Below the pieces are notes generated by a model, which saw only the letters and a list, made by a program, of their open reading frames with translations, had not been told where the DNA came from and searched no databases. A stretch of DNA of 64,000 bases. Source: Paulownia fortunei (Eukaryota; Streptophyta; Magnoliopsida; Lamiales; Paulowniaceae). The number at the start of each line of letters is the position of its first letter. Position 1 is the stretch's first letter. Shown here one piece after another: positions 24,026-43,800 of the stretch. Both the position numbers and the translations under genes were made by a program. The DNA lies in NCBI GenBank assembly GCA_019321725.1, contig CM033114.1, positions 20,167,797-20,231,796 of the forward strand. The letters run 5' to 3'.

Positions 24026-24550
24026 ATTATTTTCTGGCTTGTATTGTCTGGCAAAAGGAAAAAAAAATAAAAAATCAGCCAGTGAATAGCAGTGGCATAC
24101 ATGTATTTCACAAAAAAGTGGTCTACTGTAATCATTTACTCCGCTGAAAGACTCAAAATCTTTTTGGTAGAATGGTTCGACAAGAAAAGTGCGCACGTTC
24201 CAACTCAGCGGTGTTTACTGTGGTCTGACAATTACCCTTCTCTGATAAGATCATGAATTATTTTTAGTTCCTTGATAGTCTCTGATTATTATTTTCTGGC
24301 TTGTATTGTCTGGCAAAAGGAAAAAATGATAATGATTAGCAGTGCCATACATGCATTGCACAAAAACGTGGTCTACTGTAATCATTTTCTGCACATCAAC
24401 TCTCCACTAAAAGCCTGAAAATCTTTTTGGTAGAACGGTTTGATAAGAAAAGTTCGCACATTCCAACTCAGTGGCATTTAACTGTTGTCTGAAAATTACC
24501 CTTCTCAGATAAGATCAAGAATTATTTGTAGTTCCTTGATAGTCTCTAAA
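24026..24550 (+). repeat. Tandem duplication of about 262 bp in ABCG copy 2, intron 7
   Basis: Two adjacent direct copies (about 24,026-24,287 and 24,288-24,550) both start ATTATTTTCTGGCTTG and end near TTGATAGTCTCT. They differ by scattered substitutions and small indels. They lie within intron 7 (23,969-24,739), so no exon is affected. Copy 1 has no equivalent in its intron 7. Confidence 0.85.
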
Positions 24551-27500
24551 TCTTCAGTATATAAGTTACCTGTCAGAACTGTACGGCAACAGTTTTATTA
24601 AGAATATTTGATGTCAATCACAAATCTCCATAAAAATTGTTTGGTGTGCGCATTCTTACTTCTCAGTCCATCTTCCAAGTCCTTGTTCTCTATCCTGATG
24701 CAACCATAGCTGATAGATTGAACACTCTTGTTGTTCCAGGTTGGTATTAGTGTTATTCTATTCATCTTCTACAATTGTTATGAGCAAGTCATCGCCATTA
24801 CGGAAAAGAGATATGCTAGATCAAGGGAAGTTGCAGTGAAAAGTGTAAAGGAGAATGCCCAAGCACAAGCAAGATGGCTAGCTGCAAAGGATGCAATTAG
24901 AAAGAGAGCAATTGAGGTGTCCCGCTCATTTTCACGTAGAAGTATCGTCATACCCAGTGAGCAGGTTAGAATACTGAATCAAACTAGAAGTAGAAACAGA
25001 TTACAATTTGCATCACTATCTGCTCCCTTACAATTCTAGTGCTCAGCAGCATGGTGCTACATCTGGACGAAAGGAAATAGAAGCTGGTTATCCTCCGACA
25101 CGGGAAATTGAAGAATATCGTGATAGTTTTGAAGGTGTCAATCCCGAAAGTGAAAATAAGGATAAGAAGAAAAAGTTAAAGGTAAAACATATTCGTAGTG
25201 ATACCCAAATTTTCAAGTATGCATATTCTCAACTCGAAAAGGAGAAAGCTCAACAGCAGCACAACAAAGACCTTACCTTCTCAGGAGTGATTTCAATGGC
25301 AATGGATAATGAGACCAGGAGAAGACCTAAAGTTGAGATTGTTTTCAGGGATCTTACAGTCACGTTGAAACAAAAAAAGAAACATCTTTTAAGGTCTGTC
25401 AATGGGGAAATCCAGCCAGGTCGAATTACTGCTCTCATGGGTCCATCAGGGGCTGGAAAAACAACTCTACTTTCAGCGCTGGCTGGAAAAACTGTTGGAT
25501 GCTCGATAACTGGCTTAATTCTTATAAATGGAAAGGTGGAGTCGATCCGCTCATATAAAAGGATTGTTGGATTTGTGCCACAGGATGATGTCGTGCATGG
25601 AAATTTGACCGTGGAAGAGAATATATGGTTCAGTGCCAATTGCAGGTAAGCAATACTGCCACGTCTTTAATTGTAACATATACCTCAGCCATAAACACGG
25701 TATATAAACTTGGTAGCTTGTACTATGACTTCAGAACCTGAGCATAGTAGTGTTCATGTAGTTGTTAAATACAATTCCCAGAGCATCATGCATAATTTTC
25801 TTGAAAAGATCACCAATGAGTGCATAGATATATGCCTTGGAATTTGTTATAATTTTACTTAAAGACTTGGTAGGCATCTAACACCATCACAACCATTGAC
25901 TTTCAATAGTTGAAGGATGAGTTAAGAGATCATGGCTAATGCCTTGCTATCAGCATTATTTGTTTTGCTCAAATTCTTGTGTGCATGAAAGTTGCATTTT
26001 CTCATATGTTTTTGCGCTAACAATTAATGTCCAAATTGTTTGAAGACTGTCGGCAGATTTACCAAAAGCAGACAAGGTTCTTGTTGTTGAAAGAGTCATC
26101 GAGTCCCTGGGATTGCAGCCAGTGAGGGACTCCTTGGTTGGCACTGTAGAGATGCGAGGTATCTCTGGAGGACAGAGGAAGCGTGTGAATGTGGGTCTGG
26201 AGCTAGTAATGGAACCTTCACTTTTATTCTTAGATGAACCCACCTCTGGATTGGACAGCTCGTCTTCTCAGCTCCTTCTTAGAGCACTCAAACGTGAAGC
26301 TCTTGAGGGGGTAAATATTTGCATGGTCGTCCATCAACCAAGGTAATGTTTAGCAATCATATTACCTAGGTTCTCAAAAACATTATTCTATTGAATTCAC
26401 TTCTGCTGTCTGGTTTCCTTTCTCTTTTATCAATATGAACTGACAAAACTCTTTCTTTTGTCCTTAAACCTGTTTTTGATACTTTTGAGTAAACGTACAA
26501 GTATCTTATACTTGTCAGCAGAGAAATTTATCTTAATGTTAAGATTCTGAAATGTGACCTCTCAGGAACTGAATGCGAAAAGAGATGCCTATTTATGGCT
26601 ATTATCATAAGAGACTCCTTAATGCAGTCTTATATGTTCTAATCTTTCTTATGTATAGCTAACTGTAAAGTAAAATTAGCATTCTTTTGTTAATTTCATC
26701 AAATTGCATTATGTCATTAACTGCTTCATGAGAATAAGAGTCAGCTTAACATATAGACAACACAATCAGCTAGAAGGTATCTTGAATAAAAATTTCAAAT
26801 TCATAAATTTAACATGGAGACATAATGATCTTCACGAAAGTGAAACCACTACAAATAAGTTAGTATGAGGCGTAATGCCAAACAGTGAATATGAAGTTCA
26901 GTCCACAATCCTAAACACTTTTTCTTTGACTGTTTTGCTTTATGTTTTCAAGTGCTGAAGTATCCTTTTTGTTTTGCAGCTATTCCTTGTTCAAGATGTT
27001 TGATGATTTGATACTTCTAGCAAAGGGAGGTCTTACTGTGTACCATGGGGCGGTTAGGGATGTTGAAGATTACTTTGCACATCTTGAAATTAATGTCCCT
27101 GAACGTGTTAATCCACCAGACTATTTTATAGATGTTTTGGAGGGAATGATCAAACCAAGCACGAGCTCAGGTTTGACTTATGAAGAGCTTCCCCTCAGAT
27201 GGATAGTCCATAAAGGTTATCCTGTTCCTCCAGATATGCAAAAGAATGTTTCTGGGGTTGGTGTGCCTGTAATGTATGGCGATTCAGGAAATCAAGAAAA
27301 TTATGCTGGTTCCGGCACTGAGCAACTATCCTTTTGTGGGGAGTTCTGGCAAAATCTAAAATATAAAGTGGAAGCACAATGTGATGTGATAAGGAATAAC
27401 TTTTTGAAATCAAAAGACTTGTCCGGAAGGAGAACTCCGTATATTCTGCTACAGTACAAACACTTCCTTGGAAGGTAATTATCGAACTATACATTTTGAT

Positions 27501-30289
27501 TGAAAATTATTAATCTCTTACGGAGATTATTGAAACTGTTTCATGATATATGCACATGCCTGGTTTCTGACAACCAGCAGATGGTCCAACTAGAATTTTG
27601 TATGCAGAAATATCTCATGTTTTTGTTCATATTTGTTGGGTTCACTTCCTTTTTAAAGATTGAATTGGCATGAAAAGGTGAACTAGTGTATATTCCATCA
27701 AATCATCAGTGACATACCAATTTTCTCATTCAGTTTTGGGAATTGTAATTGCAAGCATCGCGCTATTTTTTCCCTAAGGTTTTGATAAAGCCATCTTTCC
27801 AAAGAGTGTTTAGTGCATTCAATGAAAAGATTTTAATGTGGATATTTACACGGAGCGTATCCTTATGAATTGTGAAAATTCAGGTTCATAGACCTGGAGG
27901 GGCGGTCCCAAGGTTCTTATCTGGTATGAAGGCTATGTGGGATGTGATTTGTTTCTAAGTTTTCGATTCTAGCTTCCTCATGTGATGAATGAGGACCAAA
28001 CTGCATGGTGGTCCTCTACACATGAACTTAGGAGATGCTGTTAATGCTACATTCTTGGTCTTAACAAATCAATCTGTCATTGTGTAATCTCTGATCTTCT
28101 CTATTTTCATTTTTTGTCTCAGGATGGCTAAACAGCGACTTCGAGAAGCTAGAATCCAATCAATAGACTATCTTATATTGTTGCTTGCTGGTGCTTGTTT
28201 GGGTCTGATTGCCAAAGGAAGCGATGAAAGCTTTGGTGCACCTGGTTATACATACACCGTCATAGCTACTTGTGAGTTGAAAAAACATCAATTATCCGGT
28301 GTATTTTCCTGTTGCTTCATGTTGCTCTACGCTATGTGCTTACTATTCATTAATATATTTTGCTGATACTTCCGCATTAAATCTTCTACTTCTGTTCTTA
28401 CTTGAATAATTTAGTATGATCCTAGTTATATATGTTGCCCTTATTTCATTCGAATTTAATAGTATCGTCACAAGTAGTATCACTTAATATTTCGCTGTAG
28501 TCATCTTCTTCCTTATTTTTTTCCTTCTCACTTTAACAGTTTCTCTCTCACATTTGCTCAGCTTTGCTATGCAAAATTGCGGCTCTGAGAACGTTTTCTC
28601 TGGACAAGTTACAATATCGGAGGGAACGTGCTTCTGGCATTAGCAGCCTTGCTCATTTTGTTGCGAAAGACACAATAGACCATTTCAATACTCTGATTAA
28701 GCCATTGGTCTACCTCTCCATGTTTTATTTCTTCAGCAATCCAAGATCTTCCTTCATAGACAATTACATTGTCTTGCTCTGCCTTGTTTATTGTGTGACT
28801 GGTATAGCTTATGTATTGGCAATATTCCTTGAACCTGGTCCATCTCAGCTGGTGATTAAGCACTTTCCACTCAACAAAGCTATTAATTTATTTTTTGCTG
28901 ATTTTATACATTAGACATGATTTTGGCTGACCGGATGCTTCCACATTGTGCAGTGTTCTGTACTTCTACCAGTGGTTTTGACTCTTCTTTCCACTCAGCC
29001 CAAAGACAGTAGATTTATAAAGATTTTGACAAAGTTGTGCTATCCAAGCTGGGCATTAGAAGCATTTATCGTCTCAAATGCAAAGAGGTGTGTAGAAATT
29101 CCCTTGTTCATTGACCTTTTGCAACATATTACTCATCACAGATACATTATATTAAATAATGTACTTAAACCATCAGAAGAAAAGATCATCTATGTCTTGT
29201 GAACACTTGAAGATGCAAATTATGCAGTCAACCACACATTCATACATGTGCATCTTGTCTCATTTGAGTATCAACTGCACACAAAAATCTTAGGAAGTTT
29301 TTCATATCCATTCGTTGCAGAAATCATGCAGTGTAATCTTACAATATCTATTCTACTCCTTTGAACGGAACTTGAAACATAGTGATGATAGAGGCCAATG
29401 TTCAGAGTTCTCAGGTCAATTGTGACAAAAGATCAAATTATATACTCCTCCCTGCATAGATCATTATAACTGAACCTGCTTCAGCTCTCCTGAAAGGAGA
29501 ATAATGGTTCTGAATTTGATGCAAGGGCTGGAAATAATAACCCTATCATCCTATCTATCAAAAGGAATGGCTGCCCATTCTTTCCGACAGTCCTTGCCAA
29601 AATCAACAAGTAATGCTCTGACACCCTGTTGGATATTGATTGTGTGCTAGCTTCTGCTGCTGGTGTCTTGCATGCCTCCCTTTATACTGTCATGGGAGAA
29701 TGAAAAAACAAGAATTAGTCTTTGAAGCGTTGTGCACTGATCAAACTTGTACATACTCATTAAAATGGGAAACCTTTGGAAAACTACTTCATGAGAAGCC
29801 TGAGACGACATTTCCTGAGTGTGTAATTGACATGTACAAGTTTGAAAAAACAATCTTTACTATTAGATCACTACACTTAGTAGGAAGAACCTCTCCCAAG
29901 CAAAAGACGAAAAAGCTATGCTGAACCACTAAATGAGAATCCTCATAATCCTTTTTGTGATGACTGGAGGCAAGAAAACGCATGCATACAATCACAAATG
30001 TACTATGTAAGATTCAAATGTTAATACTAACATTGAGATTCGTGACAGTGAAACTACTACATTATTGCGTAATTCTTAGGGAAATATTATGATAAATTGT
30101 CATTTTGGTATCTGACTGCTTCCCACTTGCAGATATTATGGTGTATGGCTCATACAACGGTGTGGTGCACTTCTCAAAACCGGCTATAATCTCCATGAAT
30201 GGAGTCTTTGTATATCCCTTCTCATGGCAGCAGGTGCAGCTTGTCGCGCTTTAGCTTTCATTGGTATGTTAACTTTACAAAAGAAGTGA

Positions 30290-31955
30290 GACAACAAATT
30301 CCTATTTCGCAGTCTAGTTGAGTATGCAAAAGTATAAGATCCTTCTCAGAGGTTGATCAAGTTGCGGCTAACAAATTGTAATGAAAGTAGATTAGATGAC
30401 AACATCACATAAGAAAGATATGATTTTTAGGATCTAATAGGCTATTTGAAGCAAATTGATACGATTTGTATATATGATATATATTTTTTTATTTAATCCT
30501 GTTACTTTCCTCTGATATAGTTTTTCTCAGTAAAATCATTGTATAAGCATTTAATTCTTTTTATTTATCAAAGAAACACAGGAAAAGAAAACTGTCTGCG
30601 TTAACAGTTCTGCACTGGACTATAAGTTCAATAAATTTCATTTTCATGGCCTGAGTCAAAGGTGCCATAAATCATAGCTGAAATTGGAATTACTCAGAAT
30701 CACATTATCACATGGAATTGGGAGTGGGAAAAAAGAATGAAAAGAACAATTTATGTACATGAAAGATACAACTTTGTACAGCCACTTGAGAAAATAAAAA
30801 CTAAATGTAAAGATGACAATATGAGGTCATTTGCATTATTTTTTTTGTCCTGATTTTTCTTGCACATTTTTTGCCTTTGAATATACTCTTTTCTATAAAA
30901 ACAAGTTTGAGAAATATTTGTTCTATTCAATATCACAGAGACAATATTTCCTTAAATCCTCATTCAGTATACAGACACCGATATTATCATAATTTCATCT
31001 CAAAAGAACATTGATCCTCAAACACCTTCAAATAAAGGATATTGGAAGTGCTAAGCCCACCATCCAGCATTAATTCAACCGTACGATACATAAAATATGT
31101 CATTATACACGTACAATCAGTTACTTACAATCAAATATCTTGAAGAAAGATATTAGTTCAATGGTCACTATATTTTTTTTATTTTTGTTTGTCCTCCAAC
31201 TCCTTGTGTCAAAAATGAGGATCCGTAAGCAACACCAGGCTATATCATTCTTCCTCTGATTTATTAGTTTAAGGGTCTTCCACTTGGGAAGACTTGTATC
31301 TTACTGCACCCTGTGTAAAGATGATAAGACTTAAAAATTGGCACCCTTATGGCCTATTCTGAAGTCAAGCAGGAACATTGAGTCCAGTTCTAACAAGACC
31401 ATTTTGAGGTTGTCAAGATAATGTAGTCAGGGACTTGCAGCATACAGGACTGGACAAAGGCCTGCATTATACGAATGTACATTTTGAAACTCCACAACCA
31501 AAAAGTATGTATGATATTCACTACCCGAGAGAGAGAGAGAGACAGAGAGAGACAGAGAGAGAGTATTTTGAAACTAAGATGAATTAGAAGATTCTTTGCA
31601 GGAAACAAAAGCATATAAAGAAAGGAAAGAGTAAACAGCTTGAAAAATTGACAATCATTTATTTAGGACTTCTACATCTCGTGAAAATACAAATTGATTT
31701 GGTGAACTATCCCATGATTCCGGATTCCAATGAGGAATACAGTAACTCATCAGCAGACATCGTTTATTTCAATTTGGTTTTCCAGGTGTTTTTATTCACT
31801 CTACTATATGGCATGCCAGTATAGTCAATTTCAGTAGGACAAGGATATCGTTCCGAAGGTGATTTAATTCTCAAATAACACCTGGGATGAGAGGTAAAAA
31901 GAAAATAAATATAAGTTAAAGAAACTTACCCCATAGCTGATACGACGGGCAGGTT
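30290..31955. other. Intergenic spacer between convergent ABCG copy 2 and GET3 genes
   Basis: About 1.7 kb between two stop codons on opposite strands. It should hold both 3' UTRs and polyadenylation regions, which I cannot place exactly. A GA-rich microsatellite lies at about 31,527-31,562. No open frame with a recognisable domain was found. Confidence 0.6.
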
Positions 31956-39433
<7,478 letters not shown>

Positions 39434-40868
39434 GACTATTAATTTGCAGAAGAGAAGTTCACAGAAGAAAGAGAGTCAAAGATGATTAGCTTTAGGTACA
39501 TGTGCAGTGCTCGTTCTTGCGTAAACGCAAAAAAGGCCCCGTTTTCAGGGGATCCGACCCGTTTACCAATGTTTCTTTTTCTTTTTCTTTTTTAAAATTG
39601 TAACTGTTTCACATAGGTTCTTTTAACTCTCTACGAGAGTTTGAAGTTCAAATTCAATCATAATGTAAAAGTCTAGACTCAGTTTCTGGTTAACTCATTG
39701 CTAACTTATTATCAAGGGTCAGTCAACTACTCGTAGTTGTTCTAATCAATATATTATGATTTTTATAATTGGATTGGATCATTTCAATAATTGATCGATC
39801 TAATTTTATATATTACAAAAAATTAAAAATTAAGTTAACTCGATCAAAATCAATTAAATCGGTTAATAATTGATCAACAAATCTATCAAAATTATTTTTC
39901 CAAGAAAATTTAAATTTGATGTTGAATTATATATATATGTGGTTATTTAAATTTTAAATTTTTTTATATGAATTTTTTTATTTTAATATAAAATTAGTAT
40001 GTTAGATTACTATTTTACATAATATAAAAAACATATAGTTAATTTTCAGGCCAATCAGTTCGACTAGAAACCAGTGGTCGATCCGATCCCATTGAATACA
40101 AAAAATTAAAAATTAATTTAAATCTATTAAAACCAATCAAATCGATCAAAAATCAATCAAAATTATTATTTTTTTAAAAAAAATTTAAACTTGATATTTA
40201 ATTATATATACATAATTATTTAAATTTTAAATTTTATTATATATATTTTTTAATTAATTTTTTTTACTTTTAATATTTAAATTAATTTATTATATTATAA
40301 TTTTACATAAAATAAAAAAATATAATTAATTTTTATTAAATTAATTGAATCAATTAATCAATTCAATTTATTGAAAATTAGTAATAAAATCAAATTCAAT
40401 CACCAATTCATTATTTAAACTAATTTAATCACCAATTTAATTATAATATAGTTGCAATAAACTATTTCTAATGCTACACAAATACAACTTGATTCGTCTA
40501 CACTTTTGATGCCCTTGCATGATCTTTGACTTGGATTCTGGGTTTAATTTGTGCAGTATTTAATGCATCAGAATAATAATACTAAATCCCCCCTAGCTAT
40601 TTTGAAATTTTCAAGAAAAAGATTTTTAACATGAGAAAAGTACAACTGGTGACGTAGAGCTCACCCAAGCTGTCCTGCAGGCAAAGACCCTTCTATTTTT
40701 TAATTTTTCTCAAACAGTGGATAAGGTAAGATTTTGAAGGTCAAACAGAAGAAAGTATTATAGTTCTTCCAGAGAAGGCTCAAACCAAAGAAATCTAGGA
40801 TTGTATCCAAAGGTGAATAAATAATAAAACCTCAACCTTATGGCTATTCTACATTCAATGAAATGAAC
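39434..40868. other. Spacer between GET3 start and DNL zinc-finger gene end
   Basis: This spacer contains the GET3 promoter (adjacent to 39,433) and the 3' UTR of the DNL gene (adjacent to 40,869), both on the minus strand. Most of the rest is an AT-rich diverged tandem repeat, listed separately. No gene is supported. Confidence 0.6.
39765..40390. repeat. Diverged tandem repeat, two units of about 310 bp
   Basis: Two adjacent units (about 39,765-40,075 and 40,076-40,390) share the same order of motifs. Each has a GATC-rich head, then ACAAAAAATTAAAAATTAA, then ATCAAAATTATT, then ATTATTTAAATTTTAAATTT, then TTTTACATAA. The second copy is more AT-rich and has small indels. Similar GATCG/GGTTCAACC wording near 1,650-1,740 suggests a dispersed repeat family. 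No transposon ends were found. Confidence 0.55.
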
Positions 40869-43800
40869 TTAAATTTCAAGATTCTTCCTCCCAGCAAGAT
40901 CCTCAAGAGCAAGACTTAAAGTATCAACTGATCCCTTTTTAACTTCCTCACCAAGAGCAGCCAAAAACTCCTCGACGCTACCAGGTTCTCCAAACCATCC
41001 CAATCGATCAGCAATTAGGTGCAAGTTATTACAACCGTCACATCTAGCCACCACTACGCCATTGTCATATGATTCACAGCAAACTATCTTAATGGATCTG
41101 GTATCACAAACTTTGCAAGTGTATATCATGACAAGATCGTGTCTTTGGGATATCTTCAAGTTGAATTCACTCTGTGTTTTACAGCAGTCTCATCATTTAA
41201 TGAATTGGAGATATGGTTGACTTTGCCAGAATCAGGATTTGAGCTGCAACTTTCACGTTCCACTGGATTTTCAACTGCAGGAGTACTGGATTCTGCAAGT
41301 CTCTGAAATCCTCTAGTATATTTTTCATAGCTGCGATAGAATGTGTCTGGAGAAGAATGAAAATCCCGGGAGAGTTCTGCAGCAATGCAAAGAAAAGAAA
41401 ATGGGACAGAAGTGAAATTATACGTCTTGCTTTGCATCTGAGAAAGAAAAACAGAAAACAGAGGGGAAAAAAGGAATCATGTGGAAATTCAATCCCCATG
41501 CATTCTTTTTCGTTTTGCTTTTCCTCAGTGAGTTTCTCCACATTTTCACTGTTCAGGTAGATAATCACACAATTTTGCATCTGCTGAACACCCTCAAGAA
41601 ATTAAAGCAGAAGAGAACCTATTTCACTTTTTCTTATAAGTAGCATTCTGCTTCCATTACAAAATATGACCTTGAAAAGTAATGCATAATATCATTCCCT
41701 CTCTTTTAAATTGAAAAACACAGCAGCCCATCCAGGGACGAAAAAGTTATATTAGCTTTAACAGTTTCTTCCGAATTTACTCACTGTGTCACTAAATGCT
41801 ACAAGTGGATTTTAATACATCCACTTGAGCAAAAGAAAAGCATATAAGGTCTCAACCATGACCAAATTTACAGTAGCACACCCAGCGCATAAATGTCTGT
41901 GTGATTAAATATATATAAGATGCACATATTGGATTTTCATGTGAACCCAAACAACAGAGTAGCCATACATGGAACAGACAGAGTGACATGCTTTAGACGT
42001 GCCACTTTACAGAAAAAATCAACATAATTGCTTAAACCTAGAAATAGTAAAAGGACAATAGATAAGGACACAATTTGGCACGTCACTTTACAGAAGAATT
42101 TCAGCATAATTCTTTAAACTTTCTCATTGACAATTGAAGGCCAAGAACACGAAATAAAATATAAATAAGTAAATAAGTATCAGAAATCATCGATTACTCA
42201 GACAAATATGAGCTAATTGAACCTTAGAATTAAACAATCTTCCTTCCCCCAAAATACAATTTTGTTATGGATAGGCTTCAGAATCATGGTTCATATCCAT
42301 TTATATTTTTCCAATATATTTAGTATGGCAGTATTCCAAATAAAGATCACAGTGGTTTTCTTCACGTAAATTATGCAATACATGCACTAAATTCAATCAC
42401 AGAATAAAAAAAGCGTAGTTGATCGGGGTAAAAGAACAGCAACCAAGATTGTTCAACCAAGGGTGCATGTGGTGTGTGCAATAAGCTAGAAGCATATTTG
42501 TCTTTCAGAGTTAAAAAGGATCTTAGCCCATCATCACCTTTCTAGAGCCCAAATACTTACTTAAATGGCTGTCTTCTCTTTTCAGATTGTCATCTTTCAA
42601 CTCGAGAGAAAGTACTACCATTTCCAAACCTCATGAATTGATTTAGAATACTAATATATGGCCTGAAAATCAAAAGAGCAATAGGGAAATATTGTTGTAT
42701 TTGCAACTTTAATCCTCCACGAATATGTAAAGAGCTGTAATTTCAAGACAGAGCACGAACTACATGATCAGCACATCTTTGGCCATTGAATCCAATGGTT
42801 CTAGAGGATAAAAGCTCAACAATGAGACTGGCTACAAGGTATTTCTACTTTCTCTTTCCTACTTCGATACATCAAGCAAATAGGCAAAACTAACTATTAA
42901 TGAGATGGATGTTAGAGTAGGATGCCCAACACCCCAATTAGATTGGGTGTATTATACTCTTTTGCTTTTATAAAGACAATCTTATTGGGAATCATATTAA
43001 TAAAAAGGCATTTTCTTTATCTTATGTCTTGCATTTTTTTATTTCTGCACATTAGATAAAGACCTTAGACTAAATTTAGCTACGGGGCATGGTCGCGCAT
43101 ATGATGGCGATCATGGAACATGCCTCTAAGGTTTTGGTTTTAAATAAGTTCCGAGTCGAGAATTTTTTGAGATGGGACATCAAATAGCTCAATAAGACTC
43201 GTACATATAATGCATGCTCGTGAGACGAGAATGTCACATTCCATTGGCATTAGCGTAGAGACGTAAGTGCATATATGTGGGTGCTTGTTAGGGAACAAGT
43301 ACACCGAATATGGCCCGCAAGAAATTCTTAGTTGGAGGCTTTGCCCGTCGAAATAAGAATTTCTGTGTTGCGATAGTACACGACTAGTCCTTAGACTTGA
43401 GGCACGATGGTAGCCTTGTGTGCATCCTGCAGCACTTTGATATATCTTCTGATTGCTTGACAATCACAAAGGGGGTATGTTGGGTGTTGCACTGGTGTGC
43501 ATGGAGGTTTGTCAGTGGCCAACATAGAATTCGACACTTGTTTTTTTTTTAAATAAGGGAATCTCCTGTGTTTTCATAGTTCGTGATTCAAAGACCTTGG
43601 CCAAGGCAGAATGAATTGTGATTCATCAAGAATCATTGGAACTTGAAATGGGATCACAGAAATTGAATCATTTAGGGTTTCGACTTATAATCCATGCCTT
43701 ATATTCAATCAGGAGATTAGCTGTCGAAAGGACCGTACGTGTATGGTACTCGCAACTGAAATAGGTTTACTCGCTATTTCACCTAAGACTAGTTTGCCAT

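Larger units (their letters stand above)
20975..30289 (+). pseudogene. ABC transporter G family member, ABCG24/ABCG28-like, tandem copy 2, with a frameshift in exon 8
   Basis: Paralogue of the upstream gene with the same 14-exon structure and phases. Exons: 20975-21213, 21347-21423, 22458-22733, 23127-23190, 23276-23422, 23636-23670, 23895-23968, 24740-25645, 26046-26342, 26980-27474, 28123-28271, 28562-28851, 28954-29087, 30133-30289. Exons 2, 4-7, 9 and 11-14 have the same lengths as in copy 1. They total 3,340 nt, one base over a multiple of three. In exon 8 the frame changes at about 24,980-25,000, in the variable linker before the ATPase domain. As written, translation stops at TAG 25,037-25,039 after 403 aa, losing the ATPase and main membrane domains. 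Everything downstream stays open and conserved, including [30 protein letters not shown] and the C-terminal helices. The break is therefore recent, or is a sequence error in an intact gene. No plausible intron would bridge it. Confidence 0.85.

Noticed and set aside
24990..25046. A 50-57-bp intron bridging the frameshift in ABCG copy 2
   Set aside because: It is too short for a plant intron, and the intact paralogue has continuous exon sequence here.
29640..29924. A 94-codon open frame inside intron 13 of ABCG copy 2
   Set aside because: It lies wholly within an intron defined by conserved exons on both sides, has no recognised domain, and has no counterpart in copy 1.
41178..41275. A possible small intron of about 95 bp in exon 2 of the DNL gene that would reconcile the two frames
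   Set aside because: The candidate donors are weak and the acceptor (AAAACACAG) lacks a pyrimidine tract. A single missing A explains the shift more simply. Kept as an alternative only.
43140..43463. A 107-codon minus-strand open frame
   Set aside because: It lies inside the solo LTR, has no similarity to gag or pol that I can recognise, and is most likely chance.
43463..43500. Polypurine-like AAAGGGGGTA followed by TGTTGGGTG, suggesting a 3' LTR start at 43,479
   Set aside because: A better element, with TG...CA ends and an exact ATGGA target duplication, runs from 42,910 to 45,129 and includes this point. The motif is internal to that LTR.
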